Notes under the pieces: generated by a model | What the model saw: only the letters and a program-made list of their open reading frames with translations | Told to the model about the DNA's origin: nothing | The model's database searches: none | Position numbers and translations under genes: made by a program | Assembly (NCBI GenBank): GCA_911728435.2 | Contig: OU452209.1 | Coordinates: forward strand, 10,274,869-10,338,868 | Length of the DNA stretch: 64,000 nt | Source of the DNA: Apoderus coryli | Taxonomy: Eukaryota > Arthropoda > Insecta > Coleoptera > Attelabidae | Reading direction: 5' to 3' | Part shown: positions 31,745 through 44,537 of the stretch, in pieces | How positions within the stretch are numbered: the stretch's first letter is position 1 | Layout: every line of letters begins with the position of its first letter

Positions 31745-34530
31745 TTATGACAACATTAATCTTTGCCTAAGCTCTCTCTTGAACGAGTAAGGAGACAACT
31801 GGAGAATATCCACGTATAGATTCATAATTTTCGCGCTCCTATAAGAGAAAGAGCCTTCGAAATGTGAACTTCTATGTAATGGAATAGAAAAGTAATTGAA
31901 ACGCAATTCTCTGTCATGTAAATTAGAACCCCGTAGCAAAAAACTGTGAAGATATTGTGGAGTTTCACTATTTAAAATTTTGTAGATTAGCATAGCGAAT
32001 TGATATTTTATTCTTATCTCAATTTTTGGTTCTCTCAAATGAACCAAAAACGGTGTTATGTGAGAAGCATATGGAACCTTGCACACAAATCGAACACATG
32101 CGTTCTGTATTCGCTGGATCTTAAGCCTATTATATTCCGGCAAAAAGTAATAGTAAACCTGAGAACAATATGTGACATGTGGATAAACTAAAGATTTTAT
32201 TAAATTTAATTTCGTGCCCTCACAAAGGAACTTTTTCAAATGATACATCGATTTAAGTTTATAGAAAGAGTTTTTGTATACAAAATTACAATGTTCATCA
32301 AAGCTTAATTTGTGATCTATAATGACTCCCAGATTTTTAGCTTTATCTTTCCAAGGTATACCAGTGTCACTTAATTTAATTTGTCCAATTTCACGCATTA
32401 GTTTTGTTTGTCGCTCTGATCCAATGCACATGGCCACCGTCTTGTCAGGATTCAATCTCAGACCGTTACGTTGACACCACAAAGACAAGCTATTCAAATC
32501 CTTGTTAATAAGTCCCAACACTTGCTCAAAGTCTTCCAGACGGCAGTGCGCATATACTTGAACATCGTCAGCATACATGTGAAAATGAGAGTGACTCAAA
32601 CTCAAAGGCATATCAAAAGAAAATATAGAGAACAGTAGAGGGCCAAGGATACTGCCTTGTGGTACTCCGCTTTTTAAAAGTTTGAAGTCAGAGTAATTTG
32701 AACCGATCCTAACACACTGCTTTCTGTCAAGAAGATAGCTGAAAAACCATTTCAGCGCGCCATCATCAAAACCCAAGAAGGAAAGCTTACTAAGTAAAAG
32801 CTCAAAATCGACAAGATCAAATGCCTTACTTTGATCAAGCAAAACCAATATAGTCGATCTCGAGTTGTCCATAGCACAAGCAATTTCATTCGTCACTTTA
32901 AGTAATGCGGTTGTTGTAGAATGTTTTTCACGAAAACCTGACTGTAATGAGGGCAAAACACTATTATCGGACAAGTATTGTTTTATTTGAAAACTTACAA
33001 GTCGCTCAAAAATTTTGGATAAAGCTGGAAGCAGGCTGATTGGTCGAAGATCATTGAAGCCAGATGGAGAAGGCACTTTCGGAATAGGTATGACGCAAGC
33101 AAATTTCTATGTTTCAGGGAATATACCAGAATGCATGGAGTCATTAAACAAATCCCGAATAACCTCAACACAATAAGGAACTATCAAATTTAACATTCTG
33201 GCATTTATACCGTCAACACCACAAGATTCAGACCTCAACAGACCAAGGCTTCGATGTATGTCATGAACAGACACGTCGTGAAAACGGAACCTGTTACCGT
33301 TATAAGAATTATTGCGATAAAATGTAATCAACTCCTGATCGACACGTTCCTGACCAGTTACATTTATAAAATAATTATTAATATCACCTGAATCGAACAA
33401 TTCCTCAGACAAAACGTTAGGTTGGTTGCCCTTCGTGGAAATCCCCCAACTAGTCAAATTCCGCCAAAGATTCCTAGAATTATCACAATTATTTAACGTA
33501 TGTTTCATGTACGCTACTTTTTCACGCCTTATCGCACTTTTGACAAAATTTCTCAACTCGACATAGTACCTTCGTGATTGTTCTGTTCTACTTTCAATGT
33601 ACCTACGATAAGCTCTATTCCTAATGTTAATCATTTTTCTTATATTATAAGTTATATAAGGTAAATTCCGGCGCTTAGTACGAAAGATCCTAACAGGTGC
33701 ATATATGTCAAATAAGGATAGCATCATACTATTTAAGCATTCAACTCTATCATTAATGTTGGGCAAAGTATTGATGTACGCCCATGATAAATTTTGTGCT
33801 GCTTCAGAGAAACCCACATTATCAAAATTATTAAAACTGCGATAAACGATAGTCCTGCATTTTTTACTTTCCGTTTCTAAAGATAAACAACAATAAACAA
33901 GCATATGATCGGTCCTACAGTGAAGTTCACATGTATCTACATACGAAACATTTAAGTTGCTACTGGTAAATATCTAATCTATCAGCGATTCACTGGTCTC
34001 AGTAATTCTAGTAGGTGTATTAACTCTTTGCTCTAAATCAAAAACTTGAACCACTGAGAGAAGTTTCCTCACATCCGAACTATTGATATCAAGAAAGTTA
34101 ATGTTGAAGTCTCCAACCATAATGATAGACTGAGTCTCTAAATATACTTGCTCAAGCGATGCTGTTATATCACATACAGAATTTACGTTACTACTTGGAG
34201 GTCTGTAAACCACACCAAAACCAATTTTTATATTTTTAAAACTAAGCAAAATCCAAATTTGTTCCAATCCACCATCACTTATACTAGATACTACCGATCT
34301 TATTCTAATACTGTTTTTGAAATATATAACAATACCACCTCCTCTAGTTGGTCTATCAAGTCTCTGGATGTTGTAGTTCTGAATACAAATGTTTTTGTTA
34401 GGGTAGTCATGCTGAAGCCAAGTTTCACCAACTGCCAGTACATCAAAATCATTCTGGTTTTAATATTCCTTGAGAGTTGGAAAATTCAGAGTTAACGAAG
34501 GAATATTCACATGACCAAACTTAACCTGTT
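31745..34530 (-). pseudogene. LINE-C ORF2: endonuclease and reverse transcriptase
   Basis: One frame of about 929 codons with three in-frame stops: TAA at 34462-34460, TAG at 33976-33974 and TAG at 33109-33107 (probably from TGG). Endonuclease: VLAVGETWLQHDYPN, RPTRGGGIVIYF, IMVGDFNINFL and CRTDHMLVY. RT: FNDLRPISLLPALSKIFERL, LPSLQSGFREKHST, LLDQSKAFDLVDF, GVPQGSILGPLLFSIF, MYADDVQVYAH and LGVIIDHKLSF. The C-terminal region is complete to the stop at 31745. It starts overlapping the end of ORF1. No frameshift was found, so this copy is recently dead. Confidence 0.9.
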
Positions 34531-35286
34531 GTAGTTTTTTGTCCTAGCTACAGTGGCCTTGTTAATAGCAGGCACACCTCTTACGTATTTCACGTATATG
34601 TCAGTCTCACCATTGGCTTTTCTGGTTTCCAAATCCTTACGCACTTTCTTGTAGTATTCACGTTGTTGTTGCGTCTGATCGGTTGAAATGGATACATTTT
34701 TGAACCCATCGCCAAGTTGTTTTTTATGTTTCAAAATACGGAAAACGTCCTCCTTACATGATAACGTGACTTTCAGTGGAGGATTTTCACTTCGACCAAT
34801 TCTTGCAACTTTAAGATTGTCAGTTGCCATCTGTGGACATATACTTTGTATTAAGTTTCTCACCCTTGCAACATCCTCAATATCCTTGTCGGCCGCATGC
34901 CGGAGCCCATATATCATTATGTTACGCTCGCGCTTCTGTCTCTCAGTAACCTCCTGCACAAGATTTTCAACATCAGGAGCTGGAGATTGAGCTGTCTCTG
35001 CTTGCAGCTGGGCAATTTGTTGTTGAAGTAGGGTAACGCTAGTTTGTAAAGCCTCTAAGGCTCTAATCAAATAATCGGTGCGATCAACATTTTTTCGAAC
35101 GCATTCTGTGCACCGCCATGTACATCCGTCAACAGTAGATAAGAGATCTAGTTGATTTTTAGATATGTTTACGCACTTTATGTGGAAATATTGGTCACAA
35201 AATGTACACTCGATGCCAGGTGACCTTGAACCGATACTTAAATTGCAAATCTTACAATTTCGCGATATATTTTGGTAGAAAAACAA
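34507..35286 (-). CDS. LINE-C ORF1: PHD-finger, coiled-coil RNA-binding-type protein
   Basis: About 259 codons, open; no clear ATG at the N-terminus, so the start is unresolved (nearest in-frame initiator-like codon TTG at 35286). PHD-type zinc finger: CKICNLS, CTFCDQYFHIKC and WRCTEC. Then a coiled-coil-like stretch (ALEALQTSVTLLQQQIAQLQ), then an RRM-like region with RNIMIYGLRHAADKDI and LKVARIGR and a C-terminal basic domain. This layout matches ORF1 of CR1-type LINEs. Confidence 0.82.
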   Translation of the reverse strand: MFFYQNISRNCKICNLSIGSRSPGIECTFCDQYFHIKCVNISKNQLDLLSTVDGCTWRCTECVRKNVDRTDYLIRALEALQTSVTLLQQQIAQLQAETAQSPAPDVENLVQEVTERQKRERNIMIYGLRHAADKDIEDVARVRNLIQSICPQMATDNLKVARIGRSENPPLKVTLSCKEDVFRILKHKKQLGDGFKNVSISTDQTQQQREYYKKVRKDLETRKANGETDIYVKYVRGVPAINKATVARTKNYNRLSLVM

Positions 35287-35424
35287 AATTCACAATAAAA
35301 ACAAGCACCAACTCAACAAAATAGTTGTTAACAAAGCAAGGCGATTAGTTAAAACTTGCCAAACTAATATTGTGACATACTCAAAGAACAAAGTACAACA
35401 CCTTTTCACTGACTTGAAAGATAA

Positions 35425-35674
35425 TACACGAATAAATTTCCATACAACAATTCAACTTTTTGTTTATCAGATCTTGATATCATATGTAATTGGTTTCATG
35501 AAAAAAAAAATATATTTTCACCGGAAATACGTGTTTTGGGAGACGTAAATAAGTCGTTTTTAAAAAATATCTGTCAATATGTCTCTCAGTTTTTATGCAT
35601 GATTACTAGAAAATGGCTCAACAAATTTGAATCAAATCCATCGGCACGGAAATACTTCGTTTAAATATTGTCAT
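35425..35674. other. duplicated backbone with the LINE-B empty site
   Basis: Begins ATACACGAATAAATTTCC followed without a break by the sequence that in copy 1 lies beyond LINE-B. Matches 9020-9037 plus 10614-10847. Non-coding. Confidence 0.8.
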
Positions 35675-35955
35675 TCGAGTGCCTCAAAAATGCTTTAACG
35701 CTTTGCAAAGATCTACGCGCTTAGATATCCGCAAAGACGATCCTATAGGAAAAATGTCATCATGGACTCCAAATTATGGACCCATAATAAAGAGCCGTAA
35801 GTGTATTTATGTCCGTGAATCCCTTACAGTTCCGAACTAGCCTTCTCAACTTCATCACGAATGTGATTAACAAATGTAAGCTGTGAATCGAAAACAATAC
35901 CAAGCGGAACACCATTGGATCTCATACAAAAATCTATTAAAATATCTAAATATAT
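35675..35955 (-). pseudogene. decayed LINE RT thumb fragment (copy 2)
   Basis: Aligned with 18032-18362, with a deletion of about 30 bp near 35788; no open frame remains. Confidence 0.55.
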
Positions 35956-36224
35956 AAAAAATAAACTGTGGCCCTCGAGGCACGAATAGCTCTCCATATT
36001 TAAGTGTAAAAGTAATAATTTTATGACCTATTTGTCATTTATTTAAAATTTATGAATATTTTTTTTTGTTTTAGACATCAGCTATTTTTTTTTAAGTATC
36101 GGGTTTTGTTCCTTCTCCTTTTCTTTGGAGGCACTATTTATACGTACATATTTTATATTTCAGATCTTCTAGGCCAAGTCTTGTACGCAAATTAATTAAT
36201 TTGTTTTAGTTTTATTATAAAATT

Positions 36225-37600
36225 TTCTACTATTTACGAACGCCTATGTCAACAAAATCGTTATGCTGCATGTTGTAGGTTATCTCATATCAAAACTATA
36301 TATAATAATTAGCCAATTTTTCTGTTATATTTGGGAAAACATTTTTTTTTTCGTTTTTGATCCTTTTTTACACTATTTTCGAACGCCTGTGTGAACTAGT
36401 TCATTTATGTAACATTTTTTAGGTTATATTCTATCACAACCATGAAAAATTATTCCGTATTCCGAATAAGTTTAGGAAGTATATATATATATATATTTTA
36501 TTTTGACCCCTTTTACACTATTTACGAACGCCTATGAAAACAGGTTATTTATAACACATTTTATAGGTTATACTTTCAAAGCTATAAATAACTAGTCAAT
36601 ATTTCTGCTATGTTTAAGAAATACGTTTTTTTGTAACCTTTTTTACCCCACTTTACACTTTTTTCGTATGTCAATGTGGTCTAATTGTTTAGGTTATATT
36701 TAATTAAACGCACAAAAAAATATTCAATATTTCGTATAAGTTTAAAAACTATGATTTTTTTAATTTTTGAACCCTCTTTTAAACCCTTTGCCTACGCTCA
36801 ATGTTAATCACCACCTATAAATATCCTGTAGTATTTTCGTTCTAAATCCGTTAAGTGGTTTTTGAGTTATCACGGATACAAATTTTTTCTGACCCTTTTA
36901 TAGAATTTTCACGGACGCTTATGTTACATTAATTTTTATCGTGTATTTTTAACACCCATTCAACTAGTTAAATATAAAATTTTTTACATTTTAAATATTT
37001 TTTATTTTACCCGCTTTTCTACTATTTACGAACGCCTACGTAAATAAAAATGTTAGTTATGCTGGATTTTGTAAGTTACCTTATATCAAAGCTATATATA
37101 ATTAGCCAATTTTTCTAGTCTATTTGGGAAACTTTTTTTTTCATTTTTGACCCTTTTTTTAGACTATTTTCGAACGCCTGTGTGAACCAATTCTTCTATG
37201 GAATATTTTTTAGCTTATATTGTATCACAACTATGAAAAATCATTTCATATTTCGAATAAGTTTAGGAAATATATATTTTTTATGTTTTGACCCCTTTTC
37301 CACTATTTACGAACGCCTATGAAAGTAAGTTATTTATGACACATTTTATATGTTATATTCTATCAAAGCTATAAATAACTAGTTAATATTTCTGCTATGT
37401 TTAAGAAATGCGTTTTTTTTAAATCTTTTTTACCCCATTTTGCACTATTTCCGAATGCCAATGTGGTCTAATATTTTATATTCAATATTTCAGGTTATAT
37501 TCAATTAAATGCGTAAAAAATTATGCAGTATTTCGGATAAGTTTAAGAACTATGATTTTTTTAATTTTTGAACCCCTTGCCTACGCTCAATGTTTCCCAA
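36225..37600. repeat. higher-order tandem repeat array
   Basis: Degenerate monomers of about 120-145 bp, each centred on a variant of ACTATTTACGAACGCCTATG (near 36229, 36371, 36513, 36651, 36787, 36903, 37020, 37160, 37302, 37445, 37575). Like monomers recur about 790 bp apart (36229/37020, 36371/37160, 36513/37302, 36651/37445), so six monomers form one higher-order unit, present nearly twice. Confidence 0.83.
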
Positions 37601-37813
37601 AATCCAATCAGCTCCGTGCCATGTCCAATAGTATTTTTGTACCAAATTTGGTTAATATCTGTTAAGTGGTTTATGCGTTTTCGTGGATACAGACAGACAG
37701 ACAGACAGATATTTTTTAAAACTACTTATTTATGTATAAAATGACCAAAAACACGTATTTTTGGTGAATAAAAAAAAATTTTTTTTCATGAAACTAATAG
37801 TCTTCATATTATA

Positions 37814-39086
37814 CAGTGTGTCCCCGGATCGACGCAACGATAGGTGAAAAAGGCTGAAATTTTTTGAGTTGAAACTTTATCTTCTGGGGTTCAGCCCTGC
37901 TTGGATAGAAACTAATTTGTGCCATAATTTTAATTGCGAAAAATCAAGTGTGCTTTGAAAATTTTCAAAAAACTTTTTTTCCCACCAGTAAAGTGGTTGA
38001 TTTCTAGGAGTTACGAAAAATCTTATTAAGAAAACAGGTTCAGAAATAATAAATAAGTAAGAATCCAAAATTTTAAAATCGTATGCCTACTTTGATGTTT
38101 TGTATTATTTTTATTGCACGCACCTCCCTATTGAAGATATTAAAAAATTTCGTTAAGAAAAGTTGTTCAAAATAATAAATTAAATACGAACTGTTTATTC
38201 TATTCTCTTTAATGGGCATTTACATAATTAAAGAAATGCGAACATCAAAATAACAAGCAATTCACTTCGTTCAAAATACGAATAAATATGATATTCATGT
38301 ATTCGGTGCTATTCAGAAAAAAATAGTATGCCAGGGAAGGAAAAAGAATAAAATAAGATTTTGACAGTTTGCTGTCAAAAATAGTTTGGTATTTTTAATA
38401 TTTTTGTAGTGTTCTGTGCTCTCAAACTGATCCGAACTTTCGAAAACATTACTGTAAAATATCAATTATGCTTACTATAGAAATATTGAAAAATAGCATT
38501 ACAGATGCAATAAACTCTATTCCCCTGGAAGAGATAAGAACAGCTTTCTCCGCATTTCAGGAAAACATTGAGGAATGTGCGAATAAAGGCGGCGAACTTA
38601 TTGAATCTTTCACTTGATGTCAGTAATGACAAAGATTATTAATCTTTGGTAATGAAATCAATTAATTTTTTGATGTAGATATTGTATAAACCGTTATTAA
38701 TGTTACTATTGAAATAAATTTTATTTTTTGATGTATCTTATAAACCGACTTTTCTTAACGAAATATTTTAACATCTTCAATAAGGAGGTGCGTGCAATAA
38801 AAATAATGCAAAACATCAAAGTAGGCATAGGATTTTAAAATTCTTACTCATTTATTATTTTTAAACATCTTAATAACATTTGTTCGTAAGTCCTAGAAAT
38901 CAAGGACTTTACTGGTGGGAAAAAAAGTTTTTTGAAAATTTTCAAAGCACACTTGATTTTTCGAAATTAAAATTATGGCACAAATTAGTTTCAATCCAAG
39001 CAGGGCTGAACCCCAGAAGATAAAGCTTCAACTCAAAATATTTCAGCCTTTTTCACCTATCGTTGCGTCGATCCGGGGACACACTG
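37814..39086 (+). mobile_element. non-autonomous mariner-like element with ~340-bp TIRs
   Basis: 1273 bp flanked by TA, ends CAGTGTGTCCCCGGATCGAC and its inverse. TIRs about 37814-38163 and 38756-39086. The ~590-bp interior holds only a 49-codon remnant. A related but broken copy starts at 56558. Confidence 0.85.
38468..38617 (+). pseudogene. 49-codon transposase C-terminal remnant
   Basis: ATG at 38468; contains SITDAINSIPLEEIRTAFSA and FQENIEECANKGGELIE, then TGA. This resembles the C-terminal tail of mariner-superfamily transposases. The catalytic domain has been deleted. Confidence 0.55.
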
Positions 39087-39509
39087 TATATTAGATATAT
39101 GATATGGAGAGCTAATAAAATATATCTATAAAATTAACTAACACTGTGTTTTTCAATCTAAATTTGTATTATTAGTATTTTCAACTTTTTTTTTGATGGC
39201 GTCGTTAAACAGGCAGAAGATTATTTACATGATGTTTTTAAAAGCTTTCTGTGGTTTTTTCTTTTTTTAATTCTTGGTAATATAAGGGTGACGCATAAAG
39301 TATTTTGTTAAATATACTATATAACGTGAAACTGTTCCAAAATGGGTCCGCATATCGGTTTCTTAACTTATCGGTTTTTTGAAAGTTAAATGATCATTCT
39401 GTAAGAATAGCAAAAACACAAATAGGAAAATATTTTTCAGTGCAAAATTAGAATTACCTTATAACTAAAAATATTTTCAATTTTCAGTGGTATTCAACAA
39501 AATAAACTC

Positions 39510-39910
39510 AAAAGTAATTGAACCTAAACACAGCGAAATTTTATACCGATCAATAAACAATTTATTATGTTGATGACTATGCCATGTTCATATTCCTTAT
39601 ATATATCTTCTAAATGATTTATCTGAAACTTTAAATTTTGAATATTTCACAAAAATCATTCGTCCAATGGCGATTGGACCCCATGGAATATACAATTATG
39701 GACCCTTCGATGCTCCAGCATTACGATGTCTCAGACATGCTAGCACTTTTTATAGCTTTAATTTTGTCTGACTGTGATAAGATCTGTGATAACATCTGTG
39801 GCCATTTGCGCCTAGGTCGGTCTAGCGTGCGTGTGATATTGTATGCTGGTTTGGTTGGGTAAGGGACTATGATTGTATATTACTGGAAACTAATTTAAAC
39901 AAAAATTTCC
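39510..39910 (-). repeat. dispersed repeat family R (copy 2, reverse orientation)
   Basis: Copy 2 counterpart of 18760-19180, almost identical (GGCGATTGGACCCCATGGAA, TAGCGTGCGTGTGATATTGT). Confidence 0.77.
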
Positions 39911-40099
39911 CTACCCCCTACCTTTGATTCCTCCAATAAGTACCATTTTTGTAATAAAGAGTTGGTCTAGTTAATGCTGCCCGGTATAGAAAAAAATAGA
40001 CTTTATAAGCAGGGTAATTACCCACTAAACCAAACTACTGGACACATACATAAATGCATGGACATAACTGTCTGGACAAGTTGTGGCCATGTATAGTAT

Positions 40100-41325
40100 A
40101 CCATGATAAACCATTTGAAGAAGAAAATGAAGATGTAGAAGAAAATGTTTCTGTTATTAAAGATCAATAACTGATATTTGAATGATTATGAATAGAGAGT
40201 TAAGATACAGAGAACGCATAAAGAAGCCTGCAAGATTTGAAGACTTTGTAATGTTGGCCGCTGCAGACATTTTTCAGTATAAAGAACAACTAAATTTTCA
40301 AGATGCCATTACCAGTGAAGAAAAAGACCAGTGGATATTAGCTATGGAAAAATAATTAGAATCTCTAAGCAAAAATAACACATGGTTTTGGGAATACTTA
40401 CCTGAAGGTAAAAGAGCCATTCGCTCCATATGGGTATACAAAGTAAAATCTATAGAAAAAGATAAAGCGAGATTGGTAACCAAAGGATATTCTCAAAAAA
40501 AGTGCATTGATTATAACCAAACTTTCAGTCCTGTTGCAACGTTAGGTACCATAAAAAAGCATTGCTGCAAGTGAAAATTTGATGAATTTGAAGCACCTCG
40601 TTGTTGAAACACCTCGTTGTTGAAACATGAAACATGAAACTTTCATAAAAAGTTAAATTTCGAAACAATTCAAGCTGATCCATGTCTGTTTATGAAGAGA
40701 GATGGAAATAATATCATGATATTAGGACTTTACGTCGATGATGGTATTATTGCATATAATAATAAGAACATGAAAGACAGTTTCATTCCAAATTTGACAA
40801 AGGAATTCGATATTACGCAGTAAAATCAGCACATTATTTCTTAGGAATACAAATTGAGTATTTTAATAATGGAGATATTCGTAAAACTCAAGAAGCTTAT
40901 GCAAGAAAAATACTAGAAAGATTTGGGATGCGTGATTGCCGTTCAGTGTCAACACCAACTTAGTAATAAAGAAAGGGTTGAATCAGGGCTGTTAGTGTAG
41001 TTTCCAGAAATTTAGAAAATCCAACTTCTTCAGATATTGCCAAAGTAAAACGAATCTTCCGTTATCTGAAGAATTCTCTTGACTATGGATAACTTACAAA
41101 GCTGGATACAATAATCTATCCATAGAAGCATATATTGATTCTGATCATGGTGCGGAGATGTAAGTACAGGTCGATCAACTACTGGAGTAGTATTTACTTC
41201 AACAACTTCTGATCCTGTGATAACTGGAATGTTAAGAAAATGCAAGAAGTTTTCAAAACAATTTCACAGGAAACTCTGGACATGATGCTTCTACCTGAAA
41301 TTATAAATTCTCCATTGCTCGAATG
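40100..41325 (+). pseudogene. Copia-type Pol relic (copy 2)
   Basis: Same order and lesions as 19385-20760 ([49 protein letters not shown]), plus extra deletions around 40590-40640 and 40990. Shared stops show that it was dead before duplication. Confidence 0.86.
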
Positions 41326-42209
41326 AGGTTCTTCAGATAAAGACTTAGATCCATTAGCCCCATGGGAAAACGAACATTAGAAATTGTTAATTTTGGTGTT
41401 TATTGTATGTTTATTTATTTTTTAAATTAAGTTAGTTATCCATTCCTGTTAGAATTGATAGATACTGATTAATTTCAAAAGAACATTTTTTCTTCTGAGA
41501 ACTGATTTTGGCCAAAAAATTTGTAATTAAATTATTTATTCAAAAACTGTTGAAGATGAAGAAAAAGTACTCTAAATTGCACAGTAAATCTAAAAATGTA
41601 ATCATATGTAGCGCATTTAAAATTTTCAATAAATAAATAGATATAGACAGACGTCTGGGATAATCAGCAGTGGCACAAATGTCATAATAGTTTAGAAGTA
41701 CGTATAGAATAGATCGATCTAGTTAAGTAACCAAATTTTCAAAATAATAATGTTTCTCGTTTTATATAAACGATTAACTTACCATCGATCAACAAGTACC
41801 TATAGAAACGAAAGGTGTCAAAGACTGACCACGTAAAGGACCGACGCAATATCAGAAATCTTCTTCATCTACGAAGTTTCTCTACATTGACTTTTCTCAA
41901 ACATGTTACGTGACAGAATATCTAAATTTGCATTACGTGTCATAGGAATATCATTTTAAAAATTAAACAATATAGACGCAATTCTTTGATACCAACCACA
42001 GAATGATAAATACACAGATAAATAAAAAAAATACATGTAGGTAAGTATATTAAAACCATAGAAAGAAATATTTTTGAAATTGACACAAAAGTAGTTTCAA
42101 TTCAAAAAGTAAATTTTTTCTCACTTCAACCAATTTGAAGTTTGGATCTAAAATTTATAAAATTCAGTTTACTTTTTAATTTCTCTGGTATTTGATTAAA
42201 AAGTTTTGT
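41326..42209. other. non-coding backbone, copy 2
   Basis: Aligned with 20761-21669 along its length; no gene seen. Confidence 0.65.
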
Positions 42210-42640
42210 TTTAATTAGTTTCCAATAATATACAATCATAGACCCTTGGCACACTCACCTATAACATTCAATATCCTAAGCGCAAATCACAGGAGGCCTG
42301 TTATCAAAGACTGATAATACTGAAGCGTTACGTATCACAGTCATGTCAGTCAAAGCGATGATAAAGCATTAGCATGTGCGAGACCGTAATGCTAGGGCAT
42401 CGAAGGGTCCACAATTGTATATTCCATGGGGTCCAATCGCTATTGGACAAATACTTGAAGTAAAATATTTTGAATTTAATATTTCAAATAAATTGTTTAG
42501 AAGATATATGTAAGGGACACCGTATAGCAATAAACACAATAACTTGTTTATTGGTCGATTGATATTTTTGTTAGTGGGAATCCAATAGTTTTAAATATTC
42601 GTTTTTTAAAAAAGATGAATATATCTAATACATAATTTAT
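42210..42640 (+). repeat. dispersed repeat family R (copy 2, forward)
   Basis: Counterpart of 21670-22150, with a ~25-bp deletion after CATTCAATATC. Confidence 0.77.
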
Positions 42641-42977
42641 CAGTTTTAAGTGAAATCATTACTTATTAACTTATAAATCAAACGACGTCAGCTTCACAAA
42701 CTTCTTTACATATATATAAATAAAGAAACAACAACTTTTTCAACTAATCTGATACAAAAAAATTTTCAATTCATATGGTTCCAATTTTACTAACATTTCA
42801 GATATTTCTCGTTTATAAACTTTAAGATTCTGAATTGTCTTAATTCTGTGAGGTAATTTGTTGAAAAGCCTGATGCTGACATATAATGCATTTTTTTCAA
42901 ATAAACACAACCTGTGTGTAGGTAAATAATTCTAGTCAATATTATTTCTTCTTGTATTGTGCAAATGGTTAATTATA

Positions 42978-44537
42978 CAGGGTGGTCCAACTTTTATCTG
43001 CATAAATTTTAGAATCGATAGATAATCGACAAATAATGTGAGTTTGGTTAATAAACTATGGACCAAAAATGCTTCGTTACAAAGTTACAGGGTGTTGAAA
43101 TTTAAGAAAAAAATTCTAATTTTATTAATATCTTTATAACCAACTGAGATATTTCAATGAAGTTTGGCTAGTGTGGAGAAGTAATCTAGCTTCAATTTTT
43201 TATGTAATAATATTATTTTTATGTCCAGCAGTGGCATGCGTACGGCTACCGATTGCGATATTTTTAATGAAAAAACCGATACGCCACAGGTTTATCTCAA
43301 AATAAAAATTATATCTGCAATTCTTATTCAATTTAAAAGAAAAAAGCACTCTTGGCTTTTTTTCGTATGACGCAACATTTTTGAGTAAAAAAATAAAAAT
43401 CGTCTAAACCAAATGTATTAAAAATTAACATAAAAATAACATATAATTACACGTTTTAACAGGTTTTACAGTTTTTTTTTTACAGAAACTGTTCAAAATG
43501 ACTATCGTCATTGTCAATACACAATTGCCATCTTCTGGTGATGCTATTAATTGCTGCCGATAGAATGTGATTGTTACGATGCAACTCATCACAAGCTTCT
43601 TGAATTTTTAAGACTAATTCTTCGCGTTTTCTGTATACACTTTTTCTTTTACGTAGCCGCAAATAAAGAATTCAAGTGGAGTCAAGTCAAGCGACATTGA
43701 TTTGAAACGAACCATTCGCACGTAAATGAACTGGCACGTCATCCATTAAATCATTTAAATTATTCTGTAAAAGTCTAAAAATAGTTGTGCTGAGAGTCTC
43801 GCTGGTAAAAATAATGGTCCGAGGAGATTATTGGATATTAGCCACACGTTCACAGTGAATTGGTGTTGAAACTTTCTCGCTCGCACTTCGTATGGATTGT
43901 GTTGTGACCAAATATGAAAGTTGTGGTAATTCGTTATACCAGTTCTTGTAAATGAAACTTCATCACTCCAGCAAACCTTATGCAGGAAATCTTTATCTAC
44001 TTGAACTTTATTCAATCACCATTTGCAATAGGTATGCCTTTTAACATAGTCCTCAGGCAATAAATCTTGCACAGCCCTAAAATGGTAAGCCTTTCTACCA
44101 TCTTTATGAAGTGACTTGAGAATTTTTTACTCGAAAATGTTGCGTCATACGAAAAAAAGCCAAGAGTACTTTTTTCTTTTAAATTGAACAAGAATTGCAG
44201 ATATAATTTTTATTTTGAGATAAACCAGTGGCGTATCTGTTTTTTCATTAAAAATGCCGCAATCGGTAGCCGTACGCACGCCACTGGTGGAAATAAAAAG
44301 TATATTATTACATGAAAAAATGAAGCTAGATTACCTCTCCACACGTGCCAAATTTCATTGAAATATCTCAATTGATTATAAAGATATTAATAAAATTAGA
44401 ATTTTTTTCTTAAATTTCAACACCCTGTAACTTTGTAACGAAGCATTTTTCGCACATAGTTTATTAACCAAACTCACATTATTTGTCGATTATCTATCGA
44501 TTCTGAAATTTATGCAGGTAAAAGTTGGACCACCCTG
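42978..44537 (-). mobile_element. Tc1/mariner-superfamily element with 416-bp TIRs, transposase decayed
   Basis: 1560 bp flanked by TA; ends CAGGGTGGTCCAACTTTTAT and its inverse. TIRs 42978-43393 and 44122-44537. Copy 1 at about 22452-22460 is the empty site, with a single TA. The first ~16 bases are shared with the element at 29483 but the rest is not. Confidence 0.9.
43480..44040 (-). pseudogene. transposase remnant inside the 416-bp-TIR element
   Basis: Minus-strand pieces. 44015-43755 has VCWSDEVSFTRTGITNYHN (first catalytic D), HNPYEVRARKFQHQFTVNVW and LLGPLFLPARLSAQLFLDFY; 43662-43480 has a C-terminal part ending HFEQFL. The DNA-binding domain and the block with the other catalytic residues are missing. 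Confidence 0.72.

Larger units (their letters stand above)
29340..35424 (-). mobile_element. LINE-C: near-complete CR1-like LINE
   Basis: Minus-strand element. The 3' end (29340) is an ATA-repeat tail of the CR1 kind; the 5' end lies near 35424. The empty site in copy 1 reads GAGATACACGAATAAATTTC across 9017-9036. ORF1 (PHD finger protein) and ORF2 (endonuclease-RT) are both present at almost full length, with three in-frame stops in ORF2. The 3' UTR carries an inserted transposon (29483-31569). Any target duplication is only 3-4 bp, common for CR1. Confidence 0.9.
35966..39113 (+). mobile_element. mobile element built of ~790-bp higher-order tandem repeats
   Basis: Inserted in copy 2 between 6-bp duplicates AATAAA (35960-35965 and 39114-39119); copy 1 (18355-18380) is the empty site. 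Starts CTGTGGCCCTCGAGGCACGA, with AGCTCTCCATA just inside; the other end has the inverse TATGGAGAGCT. No protein. Most of the interior is a degenerate tandem array. A mariner derivative (37814-39086) is inserted near its right end. Related copies at 53599-55266 and 57483-57660. The class is unknown; it does not fit a Helitron because of the target duplication. Confidence 0.78.

Noticed and set aside
37814..39086. The inverted-repeat unit as part of the higher-order-repeat element
   Set aside because: It has its own TA target and TIRs, and the second repeat element (53.6 kb) lacks it.
35966..39113. Helitron origin of the repeat element
   Set aside because: A 6-bp target duplication and absence of TC...CTRR ends argue against it.
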